From positions 558,001 to 622,000 of the forward strand of contig NZ_QAYX01000023.1 in assembly GCF_003054705.1 (NCBI RefSeq): a stretch of 64,000 nt of DNA, read 5' to 3'. The notes under the pieces are model-generated. The model did not search any database. It worked only from the letters and a program-made list of their open reading frames with translations, and was not told where the DNA came from. Position numbers and translations under genes: made by a program. This document shows, in pieces, positions 1-9,246 of the stretch. The DNA comes from Opitutus sp. ER46. Its GTDB lineage: Bacteria > Verrucomicrobiota > Verrucomicrobiia > Opitutales > Opitutaceae. Each line of letters opens with the position of its first letter. Within the stretch, counting starts at the first letter, position 1.

Positions 1-1535
1 ATGTCGTGGCTCCAGAAACCAAAGCCGCACAGCCCAAGCGACAATCCCCCCCGGAGGCTCTCAGCCATCGACTCGAACGTGGAATGGCAGTCGCCACCCC
101 AGTGCACCGGGAAACGCTGGCCGGAAGCATGCGAGGAGCGCGCGAAGACGACGGCATTGCCGGCGCCGCGAACCTCCTCGATCAACCGGAAGACCGCCTC
201 GTTGTAGATGACGCTGTAGTGATTGTGCATCCGCACCGGGTCGGAGCCGTCGTGGTAAACGACGTCGGTCGGGATGCGCTCGCCGAAGTCCGTCTTGAAG
301 CAGTCGACGCCCATCTCGAGCAGGCGCCGGAGATGTGCCGTGTACCAGTCGCGCGCGCCGGGGTTGGTGAAGTCGACGATGGCCATGCCCGGTTGCCAGA
401 GGTCGCTCTGCCAGACCTCGCCATTCGCTTTGCGCAGGAGGTAACCCTGGCGGCGGCCCTCTTCGAAGAGGGGCGAGAGCTGGGCGATGTAGGGATTGAT
501 CCACACGCTCACCTTCAGGCCACGTTCGTGCAGGCGGCGGAGGAGGCCGGCCGGGTCGGCAAACGTGCGGGGATCCCATTCGAAGTCGCACCACCGGAAT
601 TCCCGCATCCAGAAGCAGTCGAAGTGAAAGACATGCAGCGGCAGATCGCGCTGCTTCATGCCATCGATGAACTGCGTCACCGTCGCTTCGTCGTAACTCG
701 TCGTGAAGGACGTGGTCAGCCAGAGCCCAAACGACCAGGCGGGCGGCAGCGCCGGCCGGCCGGTGAGCTGGGTCAGCTTCTGCAGGATCTCCTTCGGGGT
801 CGGACCGTAGATGAGGAAGTACTCGAGCGATTCGCCGGGGACGCTGAACTGCACCTGCGAGACGCGTTCGGAGGCGACCTCGAACGAGACGGGGCCGGTG
901 TTGCTGACGAGAACACCGTAGCCGCGATTCGTGAGGTAGAACGGGACACTCTTGTAGGCCTGTTCGCTGCAGGTGCCGCCGTCCTTGTTCCAATTGTCGA
1001 CCACCTGGCCGTTCTTCACGAAGGCCGTGAATCGTTCGCCAAAACCGTAGACACATTCGCCGACGCCAAGGGCGAGACGCTCATGCACGAACGTCGTCCG
1101 GTCGCGGCCCTCGACAAAGCCGATCCCGCGCGCGGCGCTGCGCGTGAGGACGTGGCCGTCCGCCTTGAAAGCCAGCTCCCAGTTCTCGCCGCGCGCGATC
1201 TGCGCACTCAAGGCGCCCGTGCGAAGGACCGCCTGGTCGGCCGCGGTCGTATCGATGACCACCGCGGGCGAGGGACACTCCTGCAACGGGATCGAAGGGC
1301 CCTGGTCAGGGCGACCGCGAAGGTGCTCGATGCGCACCCGGACCACGTCGGCGAGCGGTGAGTCGAGCCGGATCGTGAGGAGCGGCCCCTGCAGCGTATC
1401 GCCGCGGTGACGGATGCGTCGCGTCGGCGCCACCACGACCAGGGCGTCCGCCACCTGGGAGACCTCATAGGCCTCCGCGGGATGGTGGGCCTGCAGCCCG
1501 GGTTGGAGCAGCCAGTTGCCGTCGGTGAATTTCAT
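1..1535 (-). CDS. yicI: Alpha-xylosidase, GH31 (YicI family), 3' end beyond the window
   Basis: Family 31 glycoside hydrolase, best matched to YicI-type alpha-xylosidases, which release alpha-linked xylose from the non-reducing end of xyloglucan oligosaccharides such as isoprimeverose. The 511 codons seen hold the N-terminal beta-sandwich and most of the catalytic barrel. The nucleophile motif CFKTDFGERIP puts the catalytic Asp at residue 416, the number it has in E. coli YicI. It is followed by VYHDGSDPVRMHNHYS, and the FGLWLTTSF and WINPYIAQLSPLF segments are also typical. The proton-donor Asp would lie just beyond the left edge. Family members are about 770 residues long, so roughly a third is missing. 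ATG at 1535 gives MKFTDGNWLL, the usual N-terminus. No signal peptide is seen, so it is probably cytoplasmic. It may act downstream of the secreted GH9 enzymes at the other end of the window. Confidence 0.95.
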   Translation of the reverse strand, partial: MKFTDGNWLLQPGLQAHHPAEAYEVSQVADALVVVAPTRRIRHRGDTLQGPLLTIRLDSPLADVVRVRIEHLRGRPDQGPSIPLQECPSPAVVIDTTAADQAVLRTGALSAQIARGENWELAFKADGHVLTRSAARGIGFVEGRDRTTFVHERLALGVGECVYGFGERFTAFVKNGQVVDNWNKDGGTCSEQAYKSVPFYLTNRGYGVLVSNTGPVSFEVASERVSQVQFSVPGESLEYFLIYGPTPKEILQKLTQLTGRPALPPAWSFGLWLTTSFTTSYDEATVTQFIDGMKQRDLPLHVFHFDCFWMREFRWCDFEWDPRTFADPAGLLRRLHERGLKVSVWINPYIAQLSPLFEEGRRQGYLLRKANGEVWQSDLWQPGMAIVDFTNPGARDWYTAHLRRLLEMGVDCFKTDFGERIPTDVVYHDGSDPVRMHNHYSVIYNEAVFRLIEEVRGAGNAVVFARSSHASGQRFPVHWGGDCHSTFESMAESLRGGLSLGLCGFGFWSHD

Positions 1536-1756
1536 GTCAGCGGGGGCGCGCGAAGCCCGAAAAGGGCGATTTACTGCCTACTTTATCGCTAAATCAGAGG
1601 TTGCAATCACATTTTTAGGTGCGACGCGCAGGGGCGGGGGGTCCTGCGGGCGCCCGGTCTCACCCGAAGTGTCCGCGTCTCTGCTCCGGTCGCGCAGCGA
1701 AGCCGACGCATGGGGAATGCTGGCCCCGCCCACTCCGCACCGCTTTAGTCGAGGCA

Positions 1757-2485
1757 ATGAACCGGAGTCTGACCTTAACGTCCCACGTGACCTACGGGGA
1801 TATCGACCGGGACGAGCGGCAGCTTCTGCCGCGCGTGTTCAAGATGCTGCAGGACGCGGCGATCGAGCATGCGAACCTCTTCGGCACCGGCACGAATGCG
1901 GTGGCCACGCGCGCGGAAAGCTGGGTGCTGAACCGGATCGTGGTGGAGATCGCGCGGTACCCGCGGCCCGGCGAAGCGCTGAAGGTTGAGACCTGGTCCA
2001 CCGGCATCAAGGGCTTCAAGGGCTACCGCGATTTCCGCGTGTGCGACAGCGGCGGGCGGCAGGTGATGACGGCGAGTTCGCTGTGGCTGTACATCCGGCT
2101 CGCCTCGAAATCGATCGTGCGCGTGCCGCGCGAAGTCGCGGACATCTTCCCGATCGGCGAGGGGGTGGCCTGTTGTCCCGAACTGGAGCAACTGCCATTC
2201 GATGTGCCCGGCAGTGCCGCGACGGCGGTGCCGGTCACGCTCCGGTACTCGGATTTCGACGTGAACAACCACGTCAACAATGCGGCTTACCTGGATTTCG
2301 TGCAGACCGCGCTGGCGCGGGTCGGCGCGCCGAAGCGTCCCCGCCAAGTGCGGCTGAAATACGCGAAGGAGATCCCGCTCGATGCCGACCGGGTGGACGT
2401 GCGCGTCGAGCAGGCGGGGGCGGATGCGGTGTTCAGCGTCGAGCGCGATGGCGTGGTGTTTGCCGTCGGGCGGGCGCTGGGCTGA
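1757..2485 (+). CDS. Acyl-ACP / acyl-CoA thioesterase, double hotdog
   Basis: Thioesterase of the acyl-ACP thioesterase family (FatA/FatB-like), 242 residues, which would release fatty acids from acyl carrier protein or CoA. The first hotdog holds TYGDIDRDERQLLPRVFKML and HANLFGTGT. The second begins near residue 155 with TLRYSDFDVNNHVNNAAYLD, the Asn/His-containing active-site segment of the family. The ATG at 1757 is chosen because it opens directly onto the family start (MNRSLTLTSHVTY). An in-frame earlier start at 1619 would add 46 unconserved, Arg-rich residues. A GAGG lies only two bases before the ATG, too close for a good ribosome site. It stands alone between the divergent yicI and tRNA-Tyr. 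The true substrate chain length cannot be read from sequence. Confidence 0.85.
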   Translation: MNRSLTLTSHVTYGDIDRDERQLLPRVFKMLQDAAIEHANLFGTGTNAVATRAESWVLNRIVVEIARYPRPGEALKVETWSTGIKGFKGYRDFRVCDSGGRQVMTASSLWLYIRLASKSIVRVPREVADIFPIGEGVACCPELEQLPFDVPGSAATAVPVTLRYSDFDVNNHVNNAAYLDFVQTALARVGAPKRPRQVRLKYAKEIPLDADRVDVRVEQAGADAVFSVERDGVVFAVGRALG

Positions 2486-2692
2486 GGCGGGGCGACGATC
2501 TGTTTCCGCGCCAAGTTCAGGGAGATCGGCCAGTGGCCAACCCCGCGATTTCCGGCGCGACCGCCTGACTTGGGGCGCACGGCCGGTCTTGCCCCTCCAT
2601 GGCATCTGCGAGGCGACTTTTGCGGATGCGGCTTTCGCGGATTTTGCACTTGAGACTGGTCCGGAAAGTCGCCTTTTTGACCCCTTCCCTTT
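2486..2692. other. Non-coding stretch before tRNA-Tyr
   Basis: No convincing gene is seen here. Short open frames lack family motifs and overlap in several frames. The promoter of tRNA-Tyr should be here, and the least GC-rich part (about 2610-2680) is the likely place, but no clear -35/-10 pair can be picked out. The stretch after the tRNA up to 2978 is equally empty. Confidence 0.4.
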
Positions 2693-2779
2693 GGTGGGTT
2701 CGCATAGCGGCAATTGCGGCGGACTGTAAATCCGCTGACCTAACGGTCTACATTGGTTCGAGTCCAATACCCACCACCA
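2693..2779 (+). tRNA. tRNA-Tyr (anticodon GTA)
   Basis: Class II tRNA of 87 bases with encoded CCA. The 5' arm GGTGGGT (2693-2699) pairs with ACCCACC (2769-2775), followed by discriminator A and CCA at 2777-2779. The anticodon stem GCGGA/TCCGC encloses loop CTGTAAA with anticodon GTA at 2726-2728. A long variable arm (GACC/GGTC) and a standard T arm (ATTGG TTCGAGT CCAAT) follow. Long variable arms in bacteria occur in Tyr, Leu and Ser tRNAs, and the anticodon decides for Tyr. Confidence 0.97.
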
Positions 2780-2978
2780 TCCTTCGCTCAACCGGCAAGC
2801 GGTTGAGGCTACGGATGGCGGGCCATCCCGAGTGCGGGTGGTCTCACGACCCGACTCCCCGAGTGGCCGACCGCGTTACGACGCTTGGCCGGCTATCCAA
2901 CGCCCCGAGCGGACTGAGTGGACGGTAGGCAGACGTCCTCGCGACTTAAGCGCTTCGACTGGTACCTTGCGGGGCGGG

Positions 2979-3707
2979 CTAAAGCATCCCGGCTTCGCGA
3001 AAGCTGAAGTAGCCGCGGCCTTGGGGATCGGCCGGCGCCCGACCGACGATCACGTGGTCGAGTAGTTCGATATCCACCGCCTTCGCGGCCTCGCGGAGCT
3101 GGCGGGTGACCTGGACGTCGGGTGCGCTTGGCGCCGGGTCGCCGGACGGGTGGTTATGAGCGCAGATGACGGCTGAGGCGGCCTCGCGGATTGCCGCGCG
3201 AAATACCTCCCGCGGATGGGCGAGTGCGGCCGTGGCGGTGCCGGAGGTGATTTCGACCTGCTTGAGGAGCCGGTTCTTTCGATTGAGGCACAGGACCCAA
3301 AATTTCTCCACCTGGAGCCCGCACGCCTGGGGCCCGAGGTGGCTGGCCACAAGGTCCGCGCGATTGAGCAGCGGCGCCTCACCTCGTTGCTGACCTAGCA
3401 CCCGACGCGCGATTTCCATCACGGTGACGAGTTGCAGGGCCTTGACGCGGCCGATCCCCTTTTGCTGACGAAACTCGGCCGGGCCCCAGCCAATCAGGCC
3501 GCCGAGCGAACCCGCGCTGGCGATGAGGCGCGAGGCGAGGGTGAGGACGTCCAGGCCGCGCGTGCCGCTGCGAAGCAGCATGGCCAGCAATTCGGTGTCA
3601 CTCAGGGCCGCGGCGCCGAAGCGCTCGAGACGTTCCTGGGGGCGCTCGCCGAGCGCGGTGTCGCGGAGCCGGTTGCTGGCAGGGTATTCAGCGTCGGGGG
3701 TAGTCAC
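2979..3707 (-). CDS. radC: RadC family JAB/MPN-domain protein
   Basis: RadC-family protein, historically called a DNA repair protein although its biochemical role is unsettled. The N-terminal half has the family segment RLRDTALGERPQERL, then SDTELLAMLLRSGT and a helix-hairpin-helix (QQKGIGRVKALQLV). The C-terminal JAB/MPN domain keeps the full metal site, AHNHPSGDP with Asp in APSAPD (HxHx10D type). GTG at 3707 is preferred and gives 242 residues, near the usual 220-230. The alternative TTG at 3803 would place the start inside the terminator of the upstream gene and adds unconserved sequence. No good Shine-Dalgarno is visible, so the start stays uncertain. Confidence 0.9.
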   Translation of the reverse strand: MTTPDAEYPASNRLRDTALGERPQERLERFGAAALSDTELLAMLLRSGTRGLDVLTLASRLIASAGSLGGLIGWGPAEFRQQKGIGRVKALQLVTVMEIARRVLGQQRGEAPLLNRADLVASHLGPQACGLQVEKFWVLCLNRKNRLLKQVEITSGTATAALAHPREVFRAAIREAASAVICAHNHPSGDPAPSAPDVQVTRQLREAAKAVDIELLDHVIVGRAPADPQGRGYFSFREAGML

Positions 3708-3774
3708 AAAAGTGGATTGGCGACGGCCAATCGTGATGTCAAACTGTGCCTGCGCCGGCGCCGTCACCGTCCGC

Positions 3775-3800
3775 AAAAAAAGCCGGTCCGAAGACCGGCT
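3775..3800 (-). terminator. Rho-independent terminator of the mfd-ppiC unit
   Basis: Read on the minus strand: perfect 8-bp stem AGCCGGTC/GACCGGCT (3800-3793 and 3788-3781) with the stable tetraloop TTCG, followed at once by a run of at least six T (3780-3775). It lies 23 bases after the stop codon of the PpiC gene and before radC, so it ends the mfd-ppiC transcript and separates radC from it. Confidence 0.9.
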
Positions 3801-3822
3801 CAAAAAGGGGGGCGCGGGGCGC

Positions 3823-4860
3823 TCAGTAGTGCTTCACGTAGCCGTTGCGACGGAGGCGCTCGAGCCACCGCTCCTGGCTGGTGTGCGAGAGCTGCGTGAC
3901 CAGAATGCGCTCGATCTGGTCGCGCACATCGTCGATCGGCTGGATGCCGGCGAACTTCCGGTCCTCCGCGAAGAGGATGAAGCAGCCTTCCGGGAGGAGG
4001 ACCGGCTCGGAGGCCTCGCCCTTCTTGAGATTGAAGGCCCGCTCACTGAATTCCTGCCGGAAATCGGAGCGCTTCAGCCAGCCCCAGTCACCGCCCTTGG
4101 AGCGGCGGGCATCACGGCTGTATTCCTTGGCGAGATCCTCGAATTTCTCGCCGCCGTTGAAGCGGGCGAGCACGAGGTTGGCCTGCTGCCGCAGCTTCTC
4201 GTCGGTTTCACCTTCGTTCCGCGTGAGCTGGATCAGCCGCAGGTGAACCTGATCCTCCTGGTAAAACTTGTCCTTGTTCTCGTTGTAGTAGGTCTCGATG
4301 CGCACCGGGCTGATGATCGTCTCGGACTTGCGCTGCTGACCGCGCATGTAGCCGTAGATGATCTCCTCTTCGACGTCGCGGCGGTATTCGCGGACCGTCT
4401 TTCCTTGGGCCCTCAGGTAGGCGAGGAACTTGGCGCGATCATTGTCGAACTGCTCGGCGATGCGGTCGGAAATGGCGTTGTCGACGTAGCTGACCGGGAT
4501 CTGACGCTTCTCGTCCTTGTGGAACTCCTTGATGATCAGCACGCGGTCGATCAGCTCCTGAATGACGCTGTCCTCGAGCTGCTCCATCTTCTCGTCGTAT
4601 TCCTTCTGGGAGCGGGCCTCGTTTCGGATCTGCTGCTGCAGGGGAATGATCTCCCGCATCACGTCCGCCACGGTGATGATCTTCTCCTCGGCGACTGCCA
4701 CAATGCCGTTGGCGAACCGCAGGTTCAGACTCTCCATCGTGTTGGGCGCAGTGATCTGCCCTTCAGCGCCGGCTGCCGGGGTGGAGTGGGGCGTTTGCGC
4801 GTAAACGGCCGCGCTCGTTGCGGCGGCAAAGACAAACGAGGCAAGGCGACGAAGGGTCAT
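3823..4860 (-). CDS. SurA/PpiC-type peptidyl-prolyl isomerase, exported
   Basis: Parvulin-type periplasmic foldase of 345 residues. A signal peptide (MTLRRLASFVFAAATSAAVYAQ) is followed by a SurA_N-like helical region with VNGIVAVAEEKIITVADVMRE-type spacing (about 50-180). The PpiC rotamase domain spans about 205-300 (VHLRLIQLT, FEDLAKEYSRDARRSKGGDWGW, FNLKKGEASEPVLLPEG), and a C-terminal helix ends in YVKHY. It would assist folding of outer-membrane proteins such as the TonB receptor. The ATG at 4860 overlaps the mfd stop as ATGA, so translation is coupled to mfd. The in-frame extension to 4989 is rejected because it hides the signal peptide. A strong terminator follows. Confidence 0.88.
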   Translation of the reverse strand: MTLRRLASFVFAAATSAAVYAQTPHSTPAAGAEGQITAPNTMESLNLRFANGIVAVAEEKIITVADVMREIIPLQQQIRNEARSQKEYDEKMEQLEDSVIQELIDRVLIIKEFHKDEKRQIPVSYVDNAISDRIAEQFDNDRAKFLAYLRAQGKTVREYRRDVEEEIIYGYMRGQQRKSETIISPVRIETYYNENKDKFYQEDQVHLRLIQLTRNEGETDEKLRQQANLVLARFNGGEKFEDLAKEYSRDARRSKGGDWGWLKRSDFRQEFSERAFNLKKGEASEPVLLPEGCFILFAEDRKFAGIQPIDDVRDQIERILVTQLSHTSQERWLERLRRNGYVKHY

Positions 4861-7800
4861 GGACTCGGCAGATTGATCAGAAAGGCGATGATTTCGCGCA
4901 ACCGTAGGAGGGGCTTGGGGGCGGTCAACCTTGGAAACCGGGTTCCAACTTGCACCCAGTCGTCCCGTCGGCCGGAATTGCGCAAACACTTGAGGCGGTT
5001 GGAGTCGGTTTCGACGGAAACGATGCCCTTTTGTTCCGCCCGGATCCTGATCTCAGTGATTAGCAACAGCGCCCGGACCTCGTCGCCGAACTTGCCGAAC
5101 CGGTCGCGCAAATCGTCTTCGAGTTGCTTGAGCGCCGGCAACGACTCGGCCAGGGCCAACTTGCGGTAAAAATCGATGCGCAGCCGGGTCTCGCCGAGGT
5201 AAGTCGACGGGATGCGCGCCTGGATCCGGGGGACCTCGACCACGGCTTCGTCCTCGGCGGCCTTGATGGCCGTGTAGCCGTCCATGTGGCGGCCCCGCTC
5301 GCTCGTGCCGCTGGCGCCCGCATCCGCGGCCGGCCCTTCCCCGACGAACACGAAATCCAGCTTCACGCTGGCGCGGACGTGCGACGCGGTTTTCTCGCCC
5401 TTCAACCGCGCCACCGATTGCCGGAGCAGCTGGCAGTAGAGTTCAAAGCCGACGCCGACAATGTGCCCGCTCTGTTCGGCGCCGAGCAGGTTGCCGGCGC
5501 CGCGCAATTCCAGGTCGCGCATCGCGATCCGGAAGCCCGCGCCGAGCTGGTTGTGCTGCCGCATCGCGGTCAGGCGCTGGCGGGCCACGTCGAGCAGCCG
5601 CGTGTGCCGGTGGAGCAGGAGATAGGCATAGGCCTGGTGCTTGAAGCGTCCGACCCGGCCGCGAAGCTGGTACAACTGCGACAGCCCAAACCGGTCCGCG
5701 CCTTCGATGATGATCGTGTTGCAGTTTGGAATATCGAGGCCGCTCTCGATGATCGTCGTGCAGACCAGCAAGTGGTACCGGCCGGCGACGAACTCGGTCA
5801 TGACCTCCTCCAACTCGTGCGACTCCATCTGCCCGTGTCCGACACCGATCGTGAGGTCCGGCAGGAGCTCGCGCAGCCGGGCCGCGACCAGGTCGATGGT
5901 GTCGATGCGATTGTGCAGGTAGAAAACCTGGCCCCCGCGTCGGATCTCGTGCCGCACCGCCTCCACGACGAGCTTCTCGTCGTAGGTCTTCACGATGGTC
6001 TGGATCGGATGCCGGTTTCGCGGCGCCGTCTCGATCACGCTCAGATCCCGCGCGCCGGTCAGCGCCATGTAGAGGGTGCGCGGAATCGGCGTCGCGCTCA
6101 TCGAGAGCACGTCGACGGTGGACCGGAGCCGCTTGAACACCTCCTTGTGCTTCACGCCGAAACGCTGCTCCTCGTCGATGATCACCAGCCCCAGCTCCTT
6201 GAACACCACGTCCCGCTGCAGCAGCCGATGCGTGCCCACGAGGATGTCGACCTGGCCCGCGCCCAACGCCGCGATGACCTTGCTCTGTTCGGATTTCGTG
6301 CGGAAGCGACTCACCATCTCGACGGCGATCGGGTAGCCGGCCATCCGTTCGCGAAACGTGTTCAGGTGCTGCTGCGCCAGGACCGTCGTCGGCACCAGCA
6401 CGGCCACCTGCTTCCCGCCCTGTACCGCCTTGAAGGCGGCCCGGATCGCTACCTCGGTCTTGCCAAAGCCGACGTCGCCGCAGATCAGCCGGTCCATCGG
6501 CCGCGTGCGCTCCATGTCGGCCTTCGTTTCCTGGATCGCCCGCAGTTGGTCCGGCGTTTCGGTGAACGGGAATGAGGCCTCGAACTCCTTCTGCCAGGTG
6601 TTGTCCTCCGCAAACGCGAACCCCGGCTCGGCTTCCCGCGCGGCGTGGATGCGCAAGAGCTCCGCCGCGAGGTCGATCGTGGCGCGCTCCGCCGCCTGCC
6701 GGGCCTTTTCCCACCGGCCCGACCCGATCCGGCCGAGCTGAGGCTTGGCCTTGCTCAGGCCGACGTAGCGGCTGATCAGGTGCGACTCCTGCAACGGCAC
6801 GTGCAGCGTCACGTGATCATCGAACTCGAGTGAGATCACCTCGCGGATGCCCTCGGCGGTGTCGAGTTTCGTCAGCCCGCGGTACAACGCGATGCCGTGC
6901 TGCAGGTGCACAACGAAGTCGCCTTCGACCAGTTCGGAAAAATCAAGCAACTGGTCGATTTGCGCCCGCTGCGCCATGGCGCGCTCATTCAGCGCCGGTC
7001 GCCGCTGCCGTTTCCGCCCGAAAATCTCCGTCTCGCTCACTACCACCAGCCCGGCGCTGCCGGCCAAGACGGCCTCGTTCTTTGCGGCCTGGCCCCTGCG
7101 GGGCTTGCCCGGCGCCGGTCGCGCCCACGTCAACGCCGCGCCCGCGCGATACGTGATCCGAAAGCCCTCGTTCAACCCGCCGCGCAACCAGCGCGCGTTG
7201 ATTCCTTTCAGCGCCGCATCCGCCCCGAGAATCTCCTGCGAGCGCTGCTCCTCGCCCTCCTTCGAGGTCACGAACACCACGTCGTACCCTTCGCGGTTCC
7301 ACTTTGCCACCTGCTGCAGAAACGTATGTCGCGCCTCCTCTTCCACGTGCAGGCGTTCCTGTGCAACCAGCGCGTCGTCGGGATACGAGCGGTGGTGCAT
7401 CAGGCTCTCGCTGTCCCACGTCGTTTCGTCACCCACGTCCTCAAACAGCGCACTCGCCTCGTCCAGGTCGCTCACGCCGTAGAGCGCCGCGCATTTGTTG
7501 AGCAACGGCGTGAGCGCGTCGCCTTGCTCGCGCGCGATCGTGCTGAAGGCCTCGTCGAGCCCGGTCGGCTCCACCAGCACGAGCCGCAGCGCCGCATTGA
7601 AGTAGTCCGCCAACCCGGTCTTCGAGGGATCCAGCTTCACCCGCGGCGACGCGGCGATGGAGATCGTCTCCACCGTCGTCCCCGAACGCTGGGTCACGGG
7701 ATCGAACTCGCGGATCGTCTCGATCTCGTCGCCGAAGAAATCGAGCCGGTACGGCGTGTTCGCCGTGATCGGATAGACGTCGATGATGCCGCCGCGGACC

Positions 7801-8306
7801 GCGTAATGCCCCGGCGCCTCGCACACGGCCTCGGAGTCGTAGTCGAGCCGCTGCAACTGCTCGAGCAGTCCGGCAAAGGGCTGCGTCTGCCCGCGCGTCA
7901 GCGTCAGTTCGCGCGTCGCGAATTCCTCCAGCGAGGGCACCGGCTGGCCCAGCGCGCCCGGCGTCGTCACCACGACCAGCGTGTCCGGCGTGCTGGTCTG
8001 CCCGCGCACCGAGCGCAGTCGCGAAAGCACCGTCAGCCGGTCGCTCGAGGCCGCGAACGCCTCCCGCATGTCGCGGGTCTCCGGCATCGACTCGGGAAAG
8101 ACCAACGCCTCCAGCGCCCGCTCACCGCCCGCGTTGCGATGAAAGAACAGCACGTCGTCCGCAATGTGCTCCGCCGTCCGCAGGTCCGCCGCCACCACCA
8201 GCCACACGGGCGCCGGGTCTGCGCGACAAAGCTCGTCCACCACCGCGCCCCGGGCGGGCGGGCAGACGCCGGTCAGCTTGTGACGCTGGGCGGTCAGAAC
8301 AGGCAT
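4857..8306 (-). CDS. mfd: Transcription-repair coupling factor Mfd
   Basis: Full-length Mfd (1149 residues), the DNA translocase that removes stalled RNA polymerase and recruits UvrA. The UvrB-like N-terminal region spans about 1-350. The RNA polymerase interaction (CarD-like) domain is at about 455-520 (LVEGDFVVHLQHGIALYRGL). The RecG-like motor has Walker A GDVGFGKT (610-617), Walker B DEEQ (711-714), SATPIPRTL, and motif VI QLRGRVGR (about 880-887). The TRCF C-terminal domain follows from about 1040. An unusual short insert rich in Ala/Gly (EGPAADAGASGTSERGRH) precedes that last domain. The stop overlaps the ATG of the foldase gene downstream, an uncommon partner for mfd. Confidence 0.98.
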   Translation of the reverse strand: MPVLTAQRHKLTGVCPPARGAVVDELCRADPAPVWLVVAADLRTAEHIADDVLFFHRNAGGERALEALVFPESMPETRDMREAFAASSDRLTVLSRLRSVRGQTSTPDTLVVVTTPGALGQPVPSLEEFATRELTLTRGQTQPFAGLLEQLQRLDYDSEAVCEAPGHYAVRGGIIDVYPITANTPYRLDFFGDEIETIREFDPVTQRSGTTVETISIAASPRVKLDPSKTGLADYFNAALRLVLVEPTGLDEAFSTIAREQGDALTPLLNKCAALYGVSDLDEASALFEDVGDETTWDSESLMHHRSYPDDALVAQERLHVEEEARHTFLQQVAKWNREGYDVVFVTSKEGEEQRSQEILGADAALKGINARWLRGGLNEGFRITYRAGAALTWARPAPGKPRRGQAAKNEAVLAGSAGLVVVSETEIFGRKRQRRPALNERAMAQRAQIDQLLDFSELVEGDFVVHLQHGIALYRGLTKLDTAEGIREVISLEFDDHVTLHVPLQESHLISRYVGLSKAKPQLGRIGSGRWEKARQAAERATIDLAAELLRIHAAREAEPGFAFAEDNTWQKEFEASFPFTETPDQLRAIQETKADMERTRPMDRLICGDVGFGKTEVAIRAAFKAVQGGKQVAVLVPTTVLAQQHLNTFRERMAGYPIAVEMVSRFRTKSEQSKVIAALGAGQVDILVGTHRLLQRDVVFKELGLVIIDEEQRFGVKHKEVFKRLRSTVDVLSMSATPIPRTLYMALTGARDLSVIETAPRNRHPIQTIVKTYDEKLVVEAVRHEIRRGGQVFYLHNRIDTIDLVAARLRELLPDLTIGVGHGQMESHELEEVMTEFVAGRYHLLVCTTIIESGLDIPNCNTIIIEGADRFGLSQLYQLRGRVGRFKHQAYAYLLLHRHTRLLDVARQRLTAMRQHNQLGAGFRIAMRDLELRGAGNLLGAEQSGHIVGVGFELYCQLLRQSVARLKGEKTASHVRASVKLDFVFVGEGPAADAGASGTSERGRHMDGYTAIKAAEDEAVVEVPRIQARIPSTYLGETRLRIDFYRKLALAESLPALKQLEDDLRDRFGKFGDEVRALLLITEIRIRAEQKGIVSVETDSNRLKCLRNSGRRDDWVQVGTRFPRLTAPKPLLRLREIIAFLINLPSP

Positions 8307-8408
8307 GTTGGAAGGGGGAAGCAGGAACTCAGGAACGCCGCGCTGGCAAGCATCGCCCCGGACGCGGCGCGCGTGCGTCGCCGGCCGAAGCTGCTAGGGG
8401 CTAGCGTG

Positions 8409-9158
8409 TTACTGCCGATCGCCGGTCTCCTTGAACTGCTCGAGCGCCGCCCGTGCGGCCGCCTCTTCCGCGAGCTTCTTCGAGGTGCCCCGGCCGGAGC
8501 CGACCTGCTGGTTCTGCACGAAAACGGCGATCTCATACTCGCGGGCATGGTCCTCTCCGACCACCCGCACCACCTGGTATCGCACGGCGTTGTTGCCGTA
8601 GCGGGGCTGCATCATCTCCTGCAGCCGGCCTTTGGGATTCTCCACCTGTTCGACCACGGCCAGCCGGGCGCCGAGATCCCCGTACAACGCGAGCACGACC
8701 CGCCGCGCCGCCGTCAGGTCCGCGTCCAGGAAGATCGCGCCGACCAGCGCCTCGAAGGCATCCTCCAGCGAGGACGCCCGGGTGCGTCCGCCGGTCGATT
8801 CCTCGCTCGCCGCGAGCCGCAGGCAGGCGTCGAGCCCGATCTCCCGGGCGAGCTGGGTGAGAAATGCGCCGTTCGCCAGCGCCGCGCGCCGGCGGCTCAA
8901 GGGGCCTTCGCGCTCGGCCGGAAACAGGCCGTATAACGCTTCCGTGAGGATCAACTGCAGCACGGCGTCGCCCAAGAACTCCAACCGCTGGTTGCTCTCT
9001 CCGATTTCCGGCTGGTCCTGCAGCAGCGAGGAGTGCGTCAACGCGGTACCCAGCAGCGCGGGGTTGCGAAACCGGTACCCGATGCGTTCCTGCAGCGCCT
9101 CCAGCGGAGTGCCGGAAGCGGACGAACCGGTCGGAGAACTGAAGGGCCAAAGGCGCAT
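8409..9158 (-). CDS. rnc: Ribonuclease III
   Basis: Double-strand-specific endoribonuclease used in rRNA and mRNA processing, 249 residues. The signature RLEFLGDAVLQ holds the catalytic acidic cluster, and the second acidic site is in EDAFEALVGAIFLD. The C-terminal double-stranded RNA binding domain (PKGRLQEMMQ ... GSGRGTSKKLAEEAAARAAL) is complete. The ATG at 9158 (MRLWPFSS) is taken; a TTG 13 codons earlier is in frame but less likely. It lies about 100 bases upstream of mfd in the same direction. Confidence 0.96.
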   Translation of the reverse strand: MRLWPFSSPTGSSASGTPLEALQERIGYRFRNPALLGTALTHSSLLQDQPEIGESNQRLEFLGDAVLQLILTEALYGLFPAEREGPLSRRRAALANGAFLTQLAREIGLDACLRLAASEESTGGRTRASSLEDAFEALVGAIFLDADLTAARRVVLALYGDLGARLAVVEQVENPKGRLQEMMQPRYGNNAVRYQVVRVVGEDHAREYEIAVFVQNQQVGSGRGTSKKLAEEAAARAALEQFKETGDRQ

Positions 9159-9246
9159 GTGAGCGGGCAGTATCGGGGAGGCCGCCGCAGGGATCAAGAC
9201 GCCGGGCGCGCGCCCAGGCCGCGGCCGGCACGCTCCCCGGGGGCGT

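Noticed and set aside
1-1361. Plus-strand open frame of 451 codons
   Set aside because: It lies opposite the alpha-xylosidase gene, whose motifs are unmistakable; the GC-rich opposite strand is open by codon bias.
3708-3803. N-terminal extension of RadC from a TTG at 3803
   Set aside because: The start would lie in the terminator hairpin of the foldase gene and the extra 32 residues are not RadC-like.
5124-8936. Long plus-strand frames (483 and 679 codons) over mfd and rnc
   Set aside because: Antisense shadows of mfd and rnc, with no domain and Arg/Leu/Gln-rich composition.
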